Source: Sacculina carcini (Eukaryota; Arthropoda; Thecostraca; Sacculinidae). Taken from it: 64,000 bases of DNA. The stretch is from the NCBI GenBank assembly GCA_916048095.2, contig OU696596.1, positions 558,001 to 622,000 on the forward strand, written 5' to 3'. This document shows, piece after piece, positions 37,599 to 50,100 of the stretch. The position numbers were made by a program, and so were the translations under genes. Under the pieces are notes generated by a model, which had not been told where the DNA came from, did no database searches, and saw only the letters and a program-made list of their open reading frames with translations. Each line of letters starts with the position of its first letter. Position 1 is the first letter of the stretch.

Positions 37599-40500
37599 GT
37601 GTGGCCTAAGTGTTACCTAAGTGTGCCCCAAGTGTTACCTAAGTGTGCCCTAAGTGTTAACTAAGTGTTACCTGAGTGTGCCCTAAGTGTTAACTAAGTG
37701 TTACTTAAGTGTTACCCAAGTGTGCCCTAAGTGTTACCTAAGTGTGCCCTAAGTGTTACCTAAGTGTGCCCTAAGTGTTACCTAAGTGTACCCTAAGTGT
37801 TACCTAAGTGTTACCTAAGTGTTACCCAAGTGTTACCTAAGTGTGCCCTAAGTGTTACCTAAGTGTGCCCTAAGTGTGCCCTAAGTGTTACCTAAGTGTA
37901 CCCTTAGTGTTACCCAAGTGTTACCTAAGTGTTACCTAAGTGTTACCTAAGTGTGCCCTAAGTGTTACCTAAGTGTACCATAAGTGTTACCTAAGTGTTA
38001 CCTAAGTGTTACCTAAGTGTTACCTAAGTGTTACCTAAGAGTTACCTAAGTGTTACATAAGTGTTACCTAAGTGTGCCCTAAGTGTTACCTAAGTGTGCC
38101 CTAAGTGTTACCTAAGTGTGCCCTAAGTGTTACCTAAGTGTGCCCTAAGTGTTACCTAAGTGTGCCCTAAGTGTGCCCTAAGTGTTACCTAAGTGTACCA
38201 TAAGTGTTACCTAAGTGTTACCTAAGTGTTACCTAAGTGTTACCTAAGTGTTACCTAAGTGTTACCTAAGTGTTACCCAAGTGTTACCTAAGTGTGCCCT
38301 AAGTGTTACCTAAGTGTGCCCTAAGTGTGCCCTAAGTGTTACCTAAGTGTACCCTTAGTGTTACCCAAGTGTTACCTAAGTGTTAACTAAGTGTTACCTA
38401 AGTGTGCCCAAAGTGTTACCTAAGTGTGCCCTAAGTGTTACCTAAGTGTGCCCTAAGTGTTACCTAAGTGTACCCTAAGTGTTACCTAAGTGTTACCTAA
38501 GTGTTACCCAAGTGTGCCCTAAGTGTTACCTAAGTGTGCCCTAAGTGTTACCTAAGTGTGCCCTAAGTGTTACCTAAGTGTGCCATAAGTGTTACCCAAG
38601 TGTGCCCTAAGTGTTACCTAAGTGTGCCCCAAGTGTTACCTAAGTGTGCCCCAAGTGTTACCTAAGTGTGCCCTAAGTGTTAACTAAGTGTTACCTAAGT
38701 GTGCCCTAAGTGTTACCTAAGTGTGCCCTAAGTGTTACCTAAGTGTGCCCTAAGTGTTACCTAAGTGTGCCCCAAGTGTTACCTAAGTGTGCCCCAAGTG
38801 TTACCTAAGTGTGCCCTAAGTGTTAACTAAGTGTTACCTAAGTGTGCCCTAAGTGTTACCTAAGTGTGCCCTAAGTGTTACCTAAGTGTTACCTAAGTGT
38901 TACCTAAGTGTTACCTAAGTGTGCCCTAAGTGTTACCCAAGTGTTACCTAAGTGTTACCTAAGTGTTACCTAAGTGTTACCTAAGTATTACCTAAGTGTT
39001 ACCTAAGTGTGCCCTAAGTGTTACCTAAGTGTGCCCTAAGTGTTACCTAAGTGTGCCCTAACTGTTACCTAAGTGTGCCCTAAGTGTTACCTAAGTATGC
39101 CCTAAGTGTTACCTAAGTGTACCCTTAGTGTTACCTAAGTGTTACCTAAGTGTTAACTAAGTGTTACTTAAGTGTTACCCAAGTGTGCCCTAAGTGTTAC
39201 CTAAGTGTGCCCTAAGTGTTACCTAAGTGTGCCCTAAGTGTTACCTAAGTGTACCCTAAGTGTTACCTAAGTGTTACCTAAGTGTTACCCAAGTGTTACC
39301 TAAGTGTGCCCTAAGTGTTACCTAAGTGTGCCCTAAGTGTGCCCTAAGTGTTACCTAAGTGTACCCTTAGTGTTACCCAAGTGTTACCTAAGTGTTACCT
39401 AAGTGTTACCTAAGTGTGCCCTAAGTGTTACCTAAGTGTGCCCTAAGTGTTACCTAAGTGTGCCCTAAGTGTTACCTAAGTGTGCTTTAAGTGTTACCTA
39501 AGTGTGCCCTAAGTGTTACCTAAGTGTGCCCTAAGTGTTACCTAAGTGTTACCTAAGTGTACCCTAAGTGTTACCCAAGTGTGGCCTAAGTGTTACCTAA
39601 GTGTGGCCTAAGTGTTACCTAAGTGTGCCCCAAGTGTTACCTAAGTGTGCCCTAAGTGTTAACTAAGTGTTACCTGAGTGTGCCCTAAGTGTTAACTAAG
39701 TGTTACTTAAGTGTTACCCAAGTGTGCCCTAAGTGTTACCTAAGTGTGCCCTAAGTGTTACCTAAGTGTGCCCTAAGTGTTACCTAAGTGTACCCTAAGT
39801 GTTACCTAAGTGTTACCTAAGTGTTACCCAAGTGTTACCTAAGTGTGCCCTAAGTGTTACCTAAGTGTGCCCTAAGTGTGCCCTAAGTGTTACCTAAGTG
39901 TACCCTTAGTGTTACCCAAGTGTTACCTAAGTGTTACCTAAGTGTTACCTAAGTGTGCCCTAAGTGTTACCTAAGTGTACCATAAGTGTTACCTAAGTGT
40001 TACCTAAGTGTTACCTAAGTGTTACCTAAGTGTTACCTAAGAGTTACCTAAGTGTTACATAAGTGTTACCTAAGTGTGCCCTAAGTGTTACCTAAGTGTG
40101 CCCTAAGTGTTACCTAAGTGTGCCCTAAGTGTTACCTAAGTGTGCCCTAAGTGTTACCTAAGTGTGCCCTAAGTGTGCCCTAAGTGTTACCTAAGTGTAC
40201 CATAAGTGTTACCTAAGTGTTACCTAAGTGTTACCTAAGTGTTACCTAAGTGTTACCTAAGTGTTACCTAAGTGTTACCCAAGTGTTACCTAAGTGTGCC
40301 CTAAGTGTTACCTAAGTGTGCCCTAAGTGTGCCCTAAGTGTTACCTAAGTGTACCCTTAGTGTTACCCAAGTGTTACCTAAGTGTTAACTAAGTGTTACC
40401 TAAGTGTGCCCAAAGTGTTACCTAAGTGTGCCCTAAGTGTTACCTAAGTGTGCCCTAAGTGTTACCTAAGTGTACCCTAAGTGTTACCTAAGTGTTACCT

Positions 40501-43500
40501 AAGTGTTACCCAAGTGTGCCCTAAGTGTTACCTAAGTGTGCCCTAAGTGTTACCTAAGTGTGCCCTAAGTGTTACCTAAGTGTGCCATAAGTGTTACCCA
40601 AGTGTGCCCTAAGTGTTACCTAAGTGTGCCCCAAGTGTTACCTAAGTGTGCCCCAAGTGTTACCTAAGTGTGCCCTAAGTGTTAACTAAGTGTTACCTAA
40701 GTGTGCCCTAAGTGTTACCTAAGTGTGCCCTAAGTGTTACCTAAGTGTGCCCTAAGTGTTACCTAAGTGTGCCCCAAGTGTTACCTAAGTGTGCCCCAAG
40801 TGTTACCTAAGTGTGCCCTAAGTGTTAACTAAGTGTTACCTAAGTGTGCCCTAAGTGTTACCTAAGTGTGCCCTAAGTGTTACCTAAGTGTTACCTAAGT
40901 GTTACCTAAGTGTTACCTAAGTGTGCCCTAAGTGTTACCCAAGTGTTACCTAAGTGTTACCTAAGTGTTACCTAAGTGTTACCTAAGTATTACCTAAGTG
41001 TTACCTAAGTGTGCCCTAAGTGTTACCTAAGTGTGCCCTAACTGTTACCTAAGTGTGCCCTAACTGTTACCTAAGTGTGCCCTAAGTGTTACCTAAGTAT
41101 GCCCTAAGTGTTACCTAAGTGTACCCTTAGTGTTACCTAAGTGTTACCTAAGTGTTAACTAAGTGTTACTTAAGTGTTACCCAAGTGTGCCCTAAGTGTT
41201 ACCTAAGTGTGCCCTAAGTGTTACCTAAGTGTGCCCTAAGTGTTACCTAAGTGTACCCTAAGTGTTACCTAAGTGTTACCTAAGTGTTACCCAAGTGTTA
41301 CCTAAGTGTGCCCTAAGTGTTACCTAAGTGTGCCCTAAGTGTGCCCTAAGTGTTACCTAAGTGTACCCTTAGTGTTACCCAAGTGTTACCTAAGTGTTAC
41401 CTAAGTGTTACCTAAGTGTGCCCTAAGTGTTACCTAAGTGTGCCCTAAGTGTTACCTAAGTGTGCCCTAAGTGTTACCTAAGTGTGCTTTAAGTGTTACC
41501 TAAGTGTGCCCTAAGTGTTACCTAAGTGTGCCCTAAGTGTTACCTAAGTGTTACCTAAGTGTACCCTAAGTGTTACCCAAGTGTGGCCTAAGTGTTACCT
41601 AAGTGTGGCCTAAGTGTTACCTAAGTGTGCCCCAAGTGTTACCTAAGTGTGCCCTAAGTGTTAACTAAGTGTTACCTGAGTGTGCCCTAAGTGTTAACTA
41701 AGTGTTACTTAAGTGTTACCCAAGTGTGCCCTAAGTGTTACCTAAGTGTGCCCTAAGTGTTACCTAAGTGTGCCCTAAGTGTTACCTAAGTGTACCCTAA
41801 GTGTTACCTAAGTGTTACCTAAGTGTTACCCAAGTGTTACCTAAGTGTGCCCTAAGTGTTACCTAAGTGTGCCCTAAGTGTGCCCTAAGTGTTACCTAAG
41901 TGTACCCTTAGTGTTACCCAAGTGTTACCTAAGTGTTACCTAAGTGTTACCTAAGTGTGCCCTAAGTGTTACCTAAGTGTACCATAAGTGTTACCTAAGT
42001 GTTACCTAAGTGTTACCTAAGTGTTACCTAAGTGTTACCTAAGAGTTACCTAAGTGTTACATAAGTGTTACCTAAGTGTGCCCTAAGTGTTACCTAAGTG
42101 TGCCCTAAGTGTTACCTAAGTGTGCCCTAAGTGTTACCTAAGTGTGCCCTAAGTGTTACCTAAGTGTGCCCTAAGTGTGCCCTAAGTGTTACCTAAGTGT
42201 ACCATAAGTGTTACCTAAGTGTTACCTAAGTGTTACCTAAGTGTTACCTAAGTGTTACCTAAGTGTTACCTAAGTGTTACCTAAGTGTTACCTAAGTGTG
42301 CCCTAAGTGTTACCTAAGTGTGCCCTAAGTGTGCCCTAAGTGTTACCTAAGTGTACCCTTAGTGTTACCCAAGTGTTACCTAAGTGTTAACTAAGTGTTA
42401 CCTAAGTGTGCCCAAAGTGTTACCTAAGTGTGCCCTAAGTGTTACCTAAGTGTGCCCTAAGTGTTACCTAAGTGTACCCTAAGTGTTACCTAAGTGTTAC
42501 CTAAGTGTTACCCAAGTGTGCCCTAAGTGTTACCTAAGTGTGCCCTAAGTGTTACCTAAGTGTGCCCTAAGTGTTACCTAAGTGTGCCATAAGTGTTACC
42601 CAAGTGTGCCCTAAGTGTTACCTAAGTGTGCCCCAAGTGTTACCTAAGTGTGCCCCAAGTGTTACCTAAGTGTGCCCTAAGTGTTAACTAAGTGTTACCT
42701 AAGTGTGCCCTAAGTGTTACCTAAGTGTGCCCTAAGTGTTACCTAAGTGTGCCCTAAGTGTTACCTAAGTGTGCCCCAAGTGTTACCTAAGTGTGCCCCA
42801 AGTGTTACCTAAGTGTGCCCTAAGTGTTAACTAAGTGTTACCTAAGTGTGCCCTAAGTGTTACCTAAGTGTGCCCTAAGTGTTACCTAAGTGTTACCTAA
42901 GTGTTACCTAAGTGTTACCTAAGTGTGCCCTAAGTGTTACCCAAGTGTTACCTAAGTGTTACCTAAGTGTTACCTAAGTGTTACCTAAGTATTACCTAAG
43001 TGTTACCTAAGTGTGCCCTAAGTGTTACCTAAGTGTGCCCTAACTGTTACCTAAGTGTGCCCTAAGTGTTACCTAAGTGTGCCCTAAGTGTTACCTAAGT
43101 ATGCCCTAAGTGTTACCTAAGTGTACCCTTAGTGTTACCTAAGTGTTACCTAAGTGTTAACTAAGTGTTACTTAAGTGTTACCCAAGTGTGCCCTAAGTG
43201 TTACCTAAGTGTGCCCTAAGTGTTACCTAAGTGTGCCCTAAGTGTTACCTAAGTGTACCCTAAGTGTTACCTAAGTGTTACCTAAGTGTTACCCAAGTGT
43301 TACCTAAGTGTGCCCTAAGTGTTACCTAAGTGTGCCCTAAGTGTGCCCTAAGTGTTACCTAAGTGTACCCTTAGTGTTACCCAAGTGTTACCTAAGTGTT
43401 ACCTAAGTGTTACCTAAGTGTGCCCTAAGTGTTACCTAAGTGTGCCCTAAGTGTTACCTAAGTGTGCCCTAAGTGTTACCTAAGTGTGCTTTAAGTGTTA

Positions 43501-43604
43501 CCTAAGTGTGCCCTAAGTGTTACCTAAGTGTGCCCTAAGTGTTACCTAAGTGTTACCTAAGTGTACCCTAAGTGTTACCCAAGTGTGGCCTAAGTGTTAC
43601 CTAA
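37599..43604. repeat. Three tandem copies of a 182-unit higher-order block (2,002 bp each)
   Basis: Copies are 37599-39600, 39601-41602 and 41603-43604. K 37973/39975/41977, M 38039/40041/42043 and X 39095/41097/43099 all step by exactly 2,002 bp. The join reads E, D, O, A, O, A, H, with two O units 22 bp apart (39579/39601 and 41581/41603). After copy 3 the single O (43583) is followed by a different order, so the double O marks the fusion point of the expansion. Copies differ by single bases: the P-P pair is G-type/P in copy 1, P/P in copy 2 and P/G-type in copy 3, and D at 40272 is A at 42274. Confidence 0.94.
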
Positions 43605-44165
43605 GTGTGCCCCAAGTGTTACCTAAGTGTGCCCAAAGTGTTAACTAAGTGTTACCTAAGTGTGCCCTAAGTGTTACCTAAGTGTACCCTAAGTGTTACC
43701 TAAGTGTGGCCTAAGTGTTACCTAAGTGTGCCCCAAGTGTTACCTAAGTGTGCCCTAAGTGTTAACTAAGTGTTACCTAAGTGTGCCCTAAGTGTTAACT
43801 AAGTGTTACTTAAGTGTTACCCAAGTGTGCCCTAAGTGTTACCTAAGTGTGCCCTAAGTGTTACCTAAGTGTGCCCTAAGTGTTACCTAAGTGTACCCTA
43901 AGTGTTACCTAAGTGTTACCTAAGTGTTACCCAAGTGTTACCTAAGTGTGCCCTAAGTGTTACCTAAGTGTGCCCTAAGTGTGCCCTAAGTGTTACCTAA
44001 GTGTACCCTTAGTGTTACCCAAGTGTTACCTAAGTGTTACCTAAGTGTTACCTAAGTGTGCCCTAAGTGTTACCTAAGTGTGCCCTAAGTGTTACCTAAG
44101 TGTGCCCTAAGTGTTACCCAAGTGTGCCCTAAGTGTTACCCAAGTGTGCCCTAAGTGTTACCTAA
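43605..44165. repeat. Extended version of the 182-unit block joint
   Basis: Compared with the joint in the 2,002-bp copies, the distance M to M grows from 2,002 to 2,222 bp (42043 to 44265). The difference is 20 whole units: nine more between two O units (43583 and 43704, 121 bp apart instead of 22) and eleven more before K at 44199, including D at 44111 and 44133. This longer form matches the older arrangement at 12.1-15.1 kb, which suggests that the 2,002-bp form arose by two deletions. Confidence 0.82.
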
Positions 44166-47100
44166 GTGTGCCCTAAGTGTGCCCTAAGTGTTACCTAAGT
44201 GTACCATAAGTGTTACCTAAGTGTTACCTAAGTGTTACCTAAGTGTTACCTAAGTGTTACCTAAGAGTTACCTAAGTGTTACATAAGTGTTACCTAAGTG
44301 TGCCCTAAGTGTTACCTAAGTGTGCCCTAAGTGTTACCTAAGTGTGCCCTAAGTGTTACCTAAGTGTGCCCTAAGTGTTACCTAAGTGTGCCCTAAGTGT
44401 GCCCTAAGTGTTACCTAAGTGTACCATAAGTGTTACCTAAGTGTTACCTAAGTGTTACCTAAGTGTTACCTAAGTGTTACCTAAGTGTTACCTAAGTGTT
44501 ACCCAAGTGTTACCTAAGTGTGCCCTAAGTGTTACCTAAGTGTGCCCTAAGTGTGCCCTAAGTGTTACCTAAGTGTACCCTTAGTGTTACCCAAGTGTTA
44601 CCTAAGTGTTAACTAAGTGTTACCTAAGTGTGCCCAAAGTGTTACCTAAGTGTGCCCTAAGTGTTACCTAAGTGTGCCCTAAGTGTTACCTAAGTGTACC
44701 CTAAGTGTTACCTAAGTGTTACCTAAGTGTTACCCAAGTGTGCCCTAAGTGTTACCTAAGTGTGCCCTAAGTGTTACCTAAGTGTGCCCTAAGTGTTACC
44801 TAAGTGTGCCATAAGTGTTACCCAAGTGTGCCCTAAGTGTTACCTAAGTGTGCCCCAAGTGTTACCTAAGTGTGCCCCAAGTGTTACCTAAGTGTGCCCT
44901 AAGTGTTAACTAAGTGTTACCTAAGTGTGCCCTAAGTGTTACCTAAGTGTGCCCTAAGTGTTACCTAAGTGTGCCCTAAGTGTTACCTAAGTGTGCCCCA
45001 AGTGTTACCTAAGTGTGCCCCAAGTGTTACCTAAGTGTGCCCTAAGTGTTAACTAAGTGTTACCTAAGTGTGCCCTAAGTGTTACCTAAGTGTGCCCTAA
45101 GTGTTACCTAAGTGTTACCTAAGTGTTACCTAAGTGTTACCTAAGTGTGCCCTAAGTGTTACCCAAGTGTTACCTAAGTGTTACCTAAGTGTTACCTAAG
45201 TGTTACCTAAGTATTACCTAAGTGTTACCTAAGTGTGCCCTAAGTGTTACCTAAGTGTGCCCTAACTGTTACCTAAGTGTGCCCTAACTGTTACCTAAGT
45301 GTGCCCTAAGTGTTACCTAAGTATGCCCTAAGTGTTACCTAAGTGTACCCTTAGTGTTACCTAAGTGTTACCTAAGTGTTAACTAAGTGTTACTTAAGTG
45401 TTACCCAAGTGTGCCCTAAGTGTTACCTAAGTGTGCCCTAAGTGTTACCTAAGTGTGCCCTAAGTGTTACCTAAGTGTACCCTAAGTGTTACCTAAGTGT
45501 TACCTAAGTGTTACCCAAGTGTTACCTAAGTGTGCCCTAAGTGTTACCTAAGTGTGCCCTAAGTGTGCCCTAAGTGTTACCTAAGTGTACCCTTAGTGTT
45601 ACCCAAGTGTTACCTAAGTGTTACCTAAGTGTTACCTAAGTGTGCCCTAAGTGTTACCTAAGTGTGCCCTAAGTGTTACCTAAGTGTGCCCTAAGTGTTA
45701 CCTAAGTGTGCTTTAAGTGTTACCTAAGTGTGCCCTAAGTGTTACCTAAGTGTGCCCTAAGTGTTACCTAAGTGTTACCTAAGTGTACCCTAAGTGTTAC
45801 CCAAGTGTGGCCTAAGTGTTACCTAAGTGTGCCCCAAGTGTTACCTAAGTGTGCCCAAAGTGTTAACTAAGTGTTACCTAAGTGTGCCCTAAGTGTTACC
45901 TAAGTGTACCATAAGTGTTACCTAAGTGTTACCTAAGTGTTACCTAAGTGTTACCTAAGAGTTACCTAAGTGTTACATATGTGTTACCTAAGTGTGCCCT
46001 AAGTGTTACCTAAGTGTGCGCTAAGTGTTACCTAAGTGTTACCTAAGTGTGCCCTAAGTGTTACCTAAGTGTGCCCTAAGTGTTACTTAAGTGTGGCCTA
46101 AGTGTTACCTAAGTGTGCCCTAAGTGTTACCCAAGTGTGCCCTAAGTGTAACCTAAGTGTGCCCCAAGTGTTACCTAAGTGTGCCCCAAGTGTTACCTAA
46201 GTGTGCCCTAAGTGTTAACTAAGTGTTATCTAAGTGTGCCCTAAGTGTTACCTAAGTGTGCCCTAAGTGTTACCTAAGTGTTACCTAAGTGTTACCTAAG
46301 TGTTACCTAAGTGTGCCCTAAGTGTTACCCAAGTGTTACCTAAGTGTTACCTAAGTGTTACCTAAGTGTTACCTAAGTATTACCTAAGTGTTACCTAAGT
46401 GTGCCCTAAGTGTTACCTAAGTGTGCCCTAACTGTTACCTAAGTGTGCCCTAACTGTTACCTAAGTGTGCCCTAAGTGTTACCTAAGTGTGCCCTAAGTG
46501 TTACCTAAGTGTACCCTTAGTGTTACCTAAGTGTTACCTAAGTGTTAACTAAGTGTTACTTAAGTGTTACCCAAGTGTGCCCTAAGTGTTACCTAAGTGT
46601 GCCCTAAGTGTTACCTAAGTGTGCCCTAAGTGTTACCTAAGTGTTACCTAAGTGTTACCTAAGTGTTACCCAAGTGTTACCTAAGTGTGCCCTAAGTGTT
46701 ACCTAAGTGTGCCCTAAGTGTGCCCTAAGTGTTACCTAAGTGTACCCTTAGTGTTACCCAAGTGTTACCTAAGTGTTACCTAAGTGTTACCTAAGTGTGC
46801 CCTAAGTGTTACCTAAGTGTGCCCTAAGTGTTACCTAAGTGTGCCCTAAGTGTTACCCAAGTGTGCCCTAAGTGTTACCTAAGTGTGCCCTAAGTGTTAC
46901 CTAAGTGTGCTCTAAGTGTTACCTAAGTGTGTCCTAAGTGTTACCTAAGTGTGCCCTAAGTGTTACCTAAGTGTGCCCTAATTGTTACCTAAGTGTGCCC
47001 TAAGTGTTACCTAAGTGTGCCCTAAGTGTTACCTAAGTGTGCCCTAAGTGTTACCTAAGTGTGCTCTAAGTGTTACCTAAGTGTGCCCTAAGTGTTACCT

Positions 47101-50100
47101 AAGTGTGCCCTAAGTGTTACCTAAGTGTGCCCTAAGTGTTACCTAAGTGTGGCCTAAGTGTTACCTAAGTGTGCCCCAAGTGTTACCTAAGTGTGCCCTA
47201 AGTGTTAACTAAGTGTTACCTGAGTGTGCCCTAAGTGTTACCTAAGTGTACCCTAAGTGTTACCTAAGAGTTACCTAAGTGTTACATAAGTGTTACCTAA
47301 GTGTGCCCTAAGTGTTACCTAAGTGTTACCTAAGTGTGCCCTAAGTGTTACCTAAGTGTGCCCTAAGTGTTACCTAAGTGTGCCCTAAATGTTACCCAAG
47401 TGTTACCTAAGTGTGCCCTAAGTGTTACCTAAGTGTGCCCTAAGTGTTACCTAAGTGTGTCCTAACTGTTACCTAAGTGTGCCCTAACTGTTACCTAAGT
47501 GTGCCCTAAGTGTTACCTAAGTGTGCCCTAAGTGTTACCTAAGTGTGCCCTAAGTGTTACCTAAGTGTGCCCTAAGTGTTACCTAGGTGTGCCCTAAGTG
47601 TTACCTAAGTGTGCCCTAAGTGTTACCTAAGTGTGCCCTAAGTGTTACCTAAGTGTGCCCTAAGTGTTACCTAAGTGTGCCCTAAGTGTTACCTAAGTGT
47701 GCTTTAAGTGTTACCTAAGTGTGCCCTAAGTGTTACCTAAGTGTGCCCTAAGTGTTACCTAAGTGTACCCTAAGTGTTACCCAAGTGTGGCCTAAGTGTT
47801 ACCTAAGTGTGCCCCAAGTGTTACCTAAGTGTGCCCTAAGTGTTAACTAAGTGTTACCTAAGTGTGCCCTAAGTGTTACCTAAGTGTACCATAAGTGTTA
47901 CCTAAGTGTTACCTAAGTGTTACCTAAGTGTTACCTAAGAGTTACCTAAGTGTTACATATGTGTTACCTAAGTGTGCCCTAAGTGTTACCTAAGTGTGCT
48001 CTAAGTGTTACCTAAGTGTGTCCTAAGTGTTACCTAAGTGTGCCCTAAGTGTTACCCAAGTGTGCCCTAAGTGTTACCTAAGTGTGCCCTAAGTGTTACC
48101 TAAGTGTGCTCTAAGTGTTACCTAAGTGTGTCCTAAGTGTTACCTAAGTGTGCCCTAAGTGTTACCTAAGTGTGCCCTAATTGTTACCTAAGTGTGCCCT
48201 AAGTGTTACCTAAGTGTGCCCTAAGTGTTACCTAAGTGTGCCCTAAGTGTTACCTAAGTGTGCTCTAAGTGTTACCTAAGTGTGCCCTAAGTGTTACCTA
48301 AGTGTGCCCTAAGTGTTACCTAAGTGTACCCTAAGTGTTACCTAAGTGTGGCCTAAGTGTTACCTAAGTGTGCCCCAAGTGTTACCTAAGTGTGCCCTAA
48401 GTGTTAACTAAGTGTTACCTGAGTGTGCCCTAAGTGTTAACTAAGTGTTACTTAAGTGTTACCCAAGTGTGCCCTAAGTGTTACCTAAGTGTGCCCTAAG
48501 TGTTACCTAAGTGTGCCCTAAGTGTTACCTAAGTGTACCCTAAGTGTTACCTAAGTGTTACCTAAGTGTTACCCAAGTGTTACCTAAGTGTGCCCTAAGT
48601 GTTACCTAAGTGTGCCCTAAGTGTGCCCTAAGTGTTACCTAAGTGTACCCTTAGTGTTACCCAAGTGTTACCTAAGTGTTACCTAAGTGTTACCTAAGTG
48701 TGCCCTAAGTGTTACCTAAGTGTGCCCTAAGTGTTACCTAAGTGTGCCCTAAGTGTTACCCAAGTGTGCCCTAAGTGTTACCCAAGTGTGCCCTAAGTGT
48801 TACCTAAGTGTGCCCTAAGTGTGCCCTAAGTGTTACCTAAGTGTACCATAAGTGTTACCTAAGTGTTACCTAAGTGTTACCTAAGTGTTACCCAAGTGTT
48901 ACCTAAGTGTGCCCTAAGTGTTACCTAAGTGTGCCCTAAGTGTGCCCTAAGTGTTACCTAAGTGTACCCTTAGTGTTACCCAAGTGTTACCTAAGTGTTA
49001 CCTAAGTGTTACCTAAGTGTGCCCTAAGTGTTACCTAAGTGTGCCCTAAGTGTTACCTAAGTGTGCCCTAAGTGTGCCCTAAGTGTTACCTAAGTGTTAC
49101 CCAAGTGTGCCCTAAGTGTGCCCTAAGTGTTACCTAAGTGTACCATAAGTGTTACCTAAGTGTTACCTAAGTGTTACCTAAGTGTTACCTAAGTGTTACC
49201 TAAGAGTTACCTAAGTGTTACATAAGTGTTACCTAAGTGTGCCCTAAGTGTTACCTAAGTGTGCCCTAAGTGTTACCTAAGTGTGCCCTAAGTGTTACCT
49301 AAGTGTGCCCTAAGTGTTACCTAAGTGTGCCCTAAGTGTGCCCTAAGTGTTACCTAAGTGTACCATAAGTGTTACCTAAGTGTTACCTAAGTGTTACCTA
49401 AGTGTTACCTAAGTGTTACCTAAGTGTTACCTAAGTGTTACCCAAGTGTTACCTAAGTGTGCCCTAAGTGTTACCTAAGTGTGCCCTAAGTGTGCCCTAA
49501 GTGTTACCTAAGTGTTACCTAAGTGTTAACTAAGTGTTACCTAAGTGTGCCCAAAGTGTTACCTAAGTGTGCCCTAAGTGTTACCTAAGTGTGCCCTAAG
49601 TGTTACCTAAGTGTACCCTAAGTGTTACCTAAGTGTTACCTAAGTGTTACCCAAGTGTGCCCTAAGTGTTACCTAAGTGTGCCCTAAGTGTTACCTAAGT
49701 GTGCCCTAAGTGTTACCTAAGTGTGCCATAAGTGTTACCCAAGTGTGCCCTAAGTGTTACCTAAGTGTGCCCCAAGTGTTACCTAAGTGTGCCCCAAGTG
49801 TTACCTAAGTGTGCCCTAAGTGTTAACTAAGTGTTACCTAAGTGTGCCCTAAGTGTTACCTAAGTGTGCCCTAAGTGTTACCTAAGTGTGCCCTAAGTGT
49901 TACCTAAGTGTGCCCCAAGTGTTACCTAAGTGTGCCCCAAGTGTTACCTAAGTGTGCCCTAAGTGTTAACTAAGTGTTACCTAAGTGTGCCCTAAGTGTT
50001 ACCTAAGTGTGCCCTAAGTGTTACCTAAGTGTTACCTAAGTGTTACCTAAGTGTTACCTAAGTGTGCCCTAAGTGTTACCCAAGTGTTACCTAAGTGTTA

